Assembly: GCA_031260385.1 (NCBI GenBank)
Contig: JAIRKB010000098.1
Location: forward strand, 1 to 23,951
Length of the DNA stretch: 23,951 nt
Direction: 5' to 3'
Origin: Propionibacteriaceae bacterium
Lineage (GTDB): Bacteria > Actinomycetota > Actinomycetes > Propionibacteriales > Propionibacteriaceae
The notes under the pieces are model-generated. The model was not told the DNA's origin, ran no database searches, and worked only from the letters and a program-made list of their open reading frames with translations. Below, one piece after another: positions 21,224 through 23,951 of this stretch. The position numbers were made by a program, and so were the translations under genes. The number at the start of each line of letters is the position of its first letter. The stretch's first letter is position 1.

Positions 21224-23707
21224 ATGAGCGCTGATCTGTCTGTGAAGCAATCGCCTTCACCAATCGTCGTCGAGAATCAGACCGTCGGTGTCAACGATAT
21301 TCCTCGGGGAACCGTCCGTAACCCAGCTGATCTGGTGGCAGCGATCACCTGTGCGGTGGGTATCATCGTGGTCTGCCTAGTGGTCGTACTCGCCCACAAC
21401 ACCACCGAAGGCCTAACCCAGGACGTTGCCGGTGCAGCGGTCATCCTGCGGCGAATCATCGGCGTGCCGGTGACCTTCCTGGAGATGCTGGTCATCGCGG
21501 TCCCGCCGATCGCGGTGGGGATAGATCTATTGGTTCGGCGCTACCCGATGGTCGCCTTCCAGGGGTTAATTGCGACAATCGGTGGCATTATTCTGGCGGT
21601 TGGTCTCGATGTTGGGGTTCGGACCTTCGCGCCCGCTCCACTCGTTACCGGGCTGTCTGTGCTGCCAGACGCCGTTACGATCCCCGGTTCGATCGCGGCG
21701 ATCACCGCTTTGTTAACCGCCGTCGCTTCGCCGGCCCGTCGGCGATCGGTCACCTGGTCTTGGAACCTGATGTGGGTCTACGTCGTGGTCGCTGTCGTCA
21801 CCTCAGCGGTCTCCCTACCGGGTATGGCCATCGCGCTGATTGTGGGGCGGATGGCTGGTTACATCGTGCGCTACACCATTGGAGTGGCCTCGCGGCGAGC
21901 CTACGGTTCGTCCCTAATCGAAGGCATCCAGCGCGCCGGGTTCCTACCCTTGAGCATTGATCGGGTCTCAACCTTGCCGGTCTCGGAGATCGTCGCCAAG
22001 GCGCCAGGAGTGCAAACCCCCCAGTATTTTTCCGACCACCGCCTCTACCTAATGAAGACGGTGACCGGCAATCTTTACAATGTGATCGTTCTCGACGGTG
22101 ACCGCCAGGTGATGTCCACCTTGTCGCGAACCTGGCGCTATCTGCGCTCCCGGGCCCGCGGTCGCGGCGGTCTGTCCTTTAGGCAGACCGCCGAACGTAC
22201 GGCTCTGCTGTCCTATGCCGTACGCTCCGCAGGCACGATGACCCCAGCCGTACTGGCGATCGCCGAAGCCGATGACTCGATGCTAATTGTCCGGGAGGCG
22301 ACCCCAAGCTCCCGGTCTTTTGGCGATCTGCGCGAAACCGAGATCACCGACGAACTGTTGAAGGTGATGTGGGATCAACTGCTGAAATCCCACCGCAGTG
22401 GGATCACCCATCAAGCGCTCACCGCTGACTGCTTTAGGATCACTGGGGATCCCATCTTGGCCGGGCGGGGCGCTGGGGTCGGGGTCTGGGTGCTCGGTTG
22501 GGAGGCCGGGGAGTTGGCCTCTTCTGAGCTTGGCCGCCGGATGGATCTGACACAGATGTTGGCGTTGATTACGACCAAGGTGGGGGTCACTCGAGCCCTT
22601 GACTCTGCCCACAAGGCGATTAAGCCTAAGGAGCTCGCCGAACTGGTTCCGCTACTGCAGATCCCGGCTATCCCCAAGGCCACCCGCGACGAAATGGGCA
22701 ATGCCAAGGAGGTCCTAAACGAGCTTCGGGCGGCCTTGTCCCAGGAACTGCCGGGAGTGGTGACCACCCCTGAGCAGATCACCCGAGTGGGTGGTCGAAC
22801 GATCCTGATGGCGATCCTCATCGCCGTGTTGGTGATCGTGGTCTTAGCTGGGTTTAACTACGAAGAGGTGGCCGCCGCGATCATGGCCGCCGACTGGCGC
22901 TTGATGCTTGCCGCCTTCGGTCTTGGTTTGGTCGGCTTCATTGGTGCCGCCATCACCTTCATCGCCTACTCACCAGTGCGTTTGTCCTTCTGGAAGGTGT
23001 GTGTCTGCCAGGTGGCCGCCGCCTTCGTGTCAATGGCCGCCCCGGCGGGGTTTGGCCCGGCCGCGATCAACCTGCGGATCTTGCAGCGCAAGAATGTACC
23101 GACGCCCAAGGCGGCGGCGACCGTGGCGCTGACCCAGGCCACCTCGGTGATTGTCGTCTTGCTCGCTCTGGTGGTGGTGACGGCCCTGACCGGGTCGAGC
23201 CAACTCGCTAGCTTCGAGATCACCCCCGGTTTGTTGATCGGAGTCTTGGCGGTGGCGGCCCTCGTCGGCACGATCATGTCGATCCCGAAGACCCGCAACT
23301 GGGCTCTCGAACGGGTGACCCCGATTCTGAAGCAAACCTGGCCCCGGTTGGTCGAACTATTCTCCAGCCCGCTGCGTCTCGCGGTCGGTGTCCTCGGTCA
23401 GATCATCGGCGGGCTCGCCTATATCGGGGCCCTCCAGTTGTCGATCATGGCCTTCAATGTTGAGAACGTCTCCTTCCTCGGCTCGGCGATCGTCTACATG
23501 ATCGGCACCTCGGCGGCTTCCCTACTGCCGACCCCAGGTGGGATCGGCACGATTGAGGTCACCCAGACCGCAACTCTGGCTTCGATGGGTGTCAACGCCG
23601 GTGTCGCCGCCTCCACAATCCTGCTCTTTAGGACCTTGACCTTCTGGGTCCGCGTCCCCTTAGGTTACGTTGCCTACCGCTGGATGCGTCGCATCGGCGA
23701 GCTGTAA
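21224..23707 (+). CDS. Flippase-like membrane protein (LPG synthase TM family) with kinase-like middle
   Basis: This protein of about 827 residues has three parts. Residues ~40-230 hold about six membrane helices. Residues ~240-510 form a soluble domain that resembles a kinase fold: TGNLYNVIVLDGDRQVMSTL and GITHQALTADCFRI, VWVLGWEAGELAS stand where HRDLKxxN and DFG would be, but the catalytic Asp residues are missing. Residues ~530-820 form the lysylphosphatidylglycerol synthase-type flippase region (FVSMAAPAGFGPAAINLRI, SAASLLPTPGGIGTIE). The membrane end probably moves a lipid or glycolipid. The start is ATG 21224; TTG 21215 is also in frame. The upstream TetR may regulate it. Confidence 0.85.
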   Translation: MSADLSVKQSPSPIVVENQTVGVNDIPRGTVRNPADLVAAITCAVGIIVVCLVVVLAHNTTEGLTQDVAGAAVILRRIIGVPVTFLEMLVIAVPPIAVGIDLLVRRYPMVAFQGLIATIGGIILAVGLDVGVRTFAPAPLVTGLSVLPDAVTIPGSIAAITALLTAVASPARRRSVTWSWNLMWVYVVVAVVTSAVSLPGMAIALIVGRMAGYIVRYTIGVASRRAYGSSLIEGIQRAGFLPLSIDRVSTLPVSEIVAKAPGVQTPQYFSDHRLYLMKTVTGNLYNVIVLDGDRQVMSTLSRTWRYLRSRARGRGGLSFRQTAERTALLSYAVRSAGTMTPAVLAIAEADDSMLIVREATPSSRSFGDLRETEITDELLKVMWDQLLKSHRSGITHQALTADCFRITGDPILAGRGAGVGVWVLGWEAGELASSELGRRMDLTQMLALITTKVGVTRALDSAHKAIKPKELAELVPLLQIPAIPKATRDEMGNAKEVLNELRAALSQELPGVVTTPEQITRVGGRTILMAILIAVLVIVVLAGFNYEEVAAAIMAADWRLMLAAFGLGLVGFIGAAITFIAYSPVRLSFWKVCVCQVAAAFVSMAAPAGFGPAAINLRILQRKNVPTPKAAATVALTQATSVIVVLLALVVVTALTGSSQLASFEITPGLLIGVLAVAALVGTIMSIPKTRNWALERVTPILKQTWPRLVELFSSPLRLAVGVLGQIIGGLAYIGALQLSIMAFNVENVSFLGSAIVYMIGTSAASLLPTPGGIGTIEVTQTATLASMGVNAGVAASTILLFRTLTFWVRVPLGYVAYRWMRRIGEL

Positions 23708-23712
23708 CCGGG

Positions 23713-23951
23713 CCGGTTAATACAAATCGAGAGGGGGGCGACCCCCTCAACCCCCGCGTCGCTGCTTTGACAGCGACAAGGTGGCGAAGGGTGAACCTAG
23801 ATAACGGTGGCGCCGGGGACGGGGCCGGTGACGACTCGTACCATTACAAACCGAGGGGGGGACGACCCCCCCAACCCCCCGCGTCGCTGCTTTGACAGCG
23901 ACAAGGTGGCGAAGGGTGAACCTAGATAACGGTGGCCCCCGGGACGGGGCC
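23713..23951. repeat. 125-bp tandem repeat with two hairpins, continuing past the edge
   Basis: Two copies, with a period of 124-125 bp, share CGAGGGGG...CCCCC, GTCGCTG-CTTTGA-CAGCGAC (23758-23777; second copy 23883-23902) and GGCGAAGGGTGAACCTAGAT. The first stem is GAGGGGG-GCGA-CCCCCTC in copy 1 and seven G/seven C with an ACGA loop in copy 2, so an A-T pair has become G-C on both sides. The hairpins follow the flippase gene and could stop its transcription. The second copy is cut by the window end. Confidence 0.75.

Noticed and set aside
23713..23951. CRISPR or tRNA cluster
   Set aside because: Only two 125-bp units, with no short repeat/spacer pattern, no cloverleaf and no CCA end.

Overview
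The window looks like the chromosome of a high-GC Gram-positive bacterium of the phylum Actinomycetota. The main support is a 33-residue Lys/Arg-rich bS22-type (AURKAIP1/COX24-like) ribosomal protein, an HspR-type HAIR operator in front of clpB, a MeaB-type GTPase, a YcaQ/AlkX-type glycosylase, an eye-catching number of leaderless promoters and G/C-rich codon use. A propionate-metabolising lineage would fit MeaB, but the genus cannot be fixed from this sequence. No rRNA, tRNA, CRISPR array or intact IS was seen.

Region 1 (1-2400, minus strand, visibly lower GC) is one end of a thiazole/oxazole-modified peptide (TOMM, streptolysin S-type) operon. It reads, in transcription order, a SagA-like precursor, a YcaO (SagD-like) cyclodehydratase and the start of a SagC/E1-like leader-binding partner that runs off the left edge. 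The precursor is unusual: a SagA-like leader and a CGG-Cys7 core are fused in one frame to a four-helix membrane domain.

Region 2 (2500-12060) is an accessory island dense in toxin-antitoxin and Fic modules: a MazEF pair, a Ser/Thr kinase with a TP-repeat stalk, a VbhA-FicT pair, a class II Fic protein, a HEPN/MNT pair and an orphan XRE regulator. D-aminoacyl-tRNA deacylase (dtd) and a YcaQ-family DNA glycosylase lie among them. Several of these genes carry perfect palindromes over a promoter whose -10 box ends exactly 6 nt before the ATG, which predicts autoregulated leaderless mRNAs. REP-like hairpins, a remnant of a kinase activation segment and short dispersed repeats mark past rearrangement.

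Region 3 (12170-21150) is mostly housekeeping: MeaB-type GTPase, a DUF2330 secreted membrane protein, ClpB under a HAIR operator, a rhodanese lipoprotein, asd and proC (lysine/threonine/methionine and proline synthesis), bS22, a histidine phosphatase and a TetR regulator. A 153-bp MITE-like element with 24-bp inverted ends lies between clpB and the rhodanese gene.

Region 4 (21180-23951) holds a large flippase-like membrane protein with a degenerate kinase-like middle domain, followed by a 125-bp tandem repeat with compensating changes in a hairpin stem that continues past the window edge.
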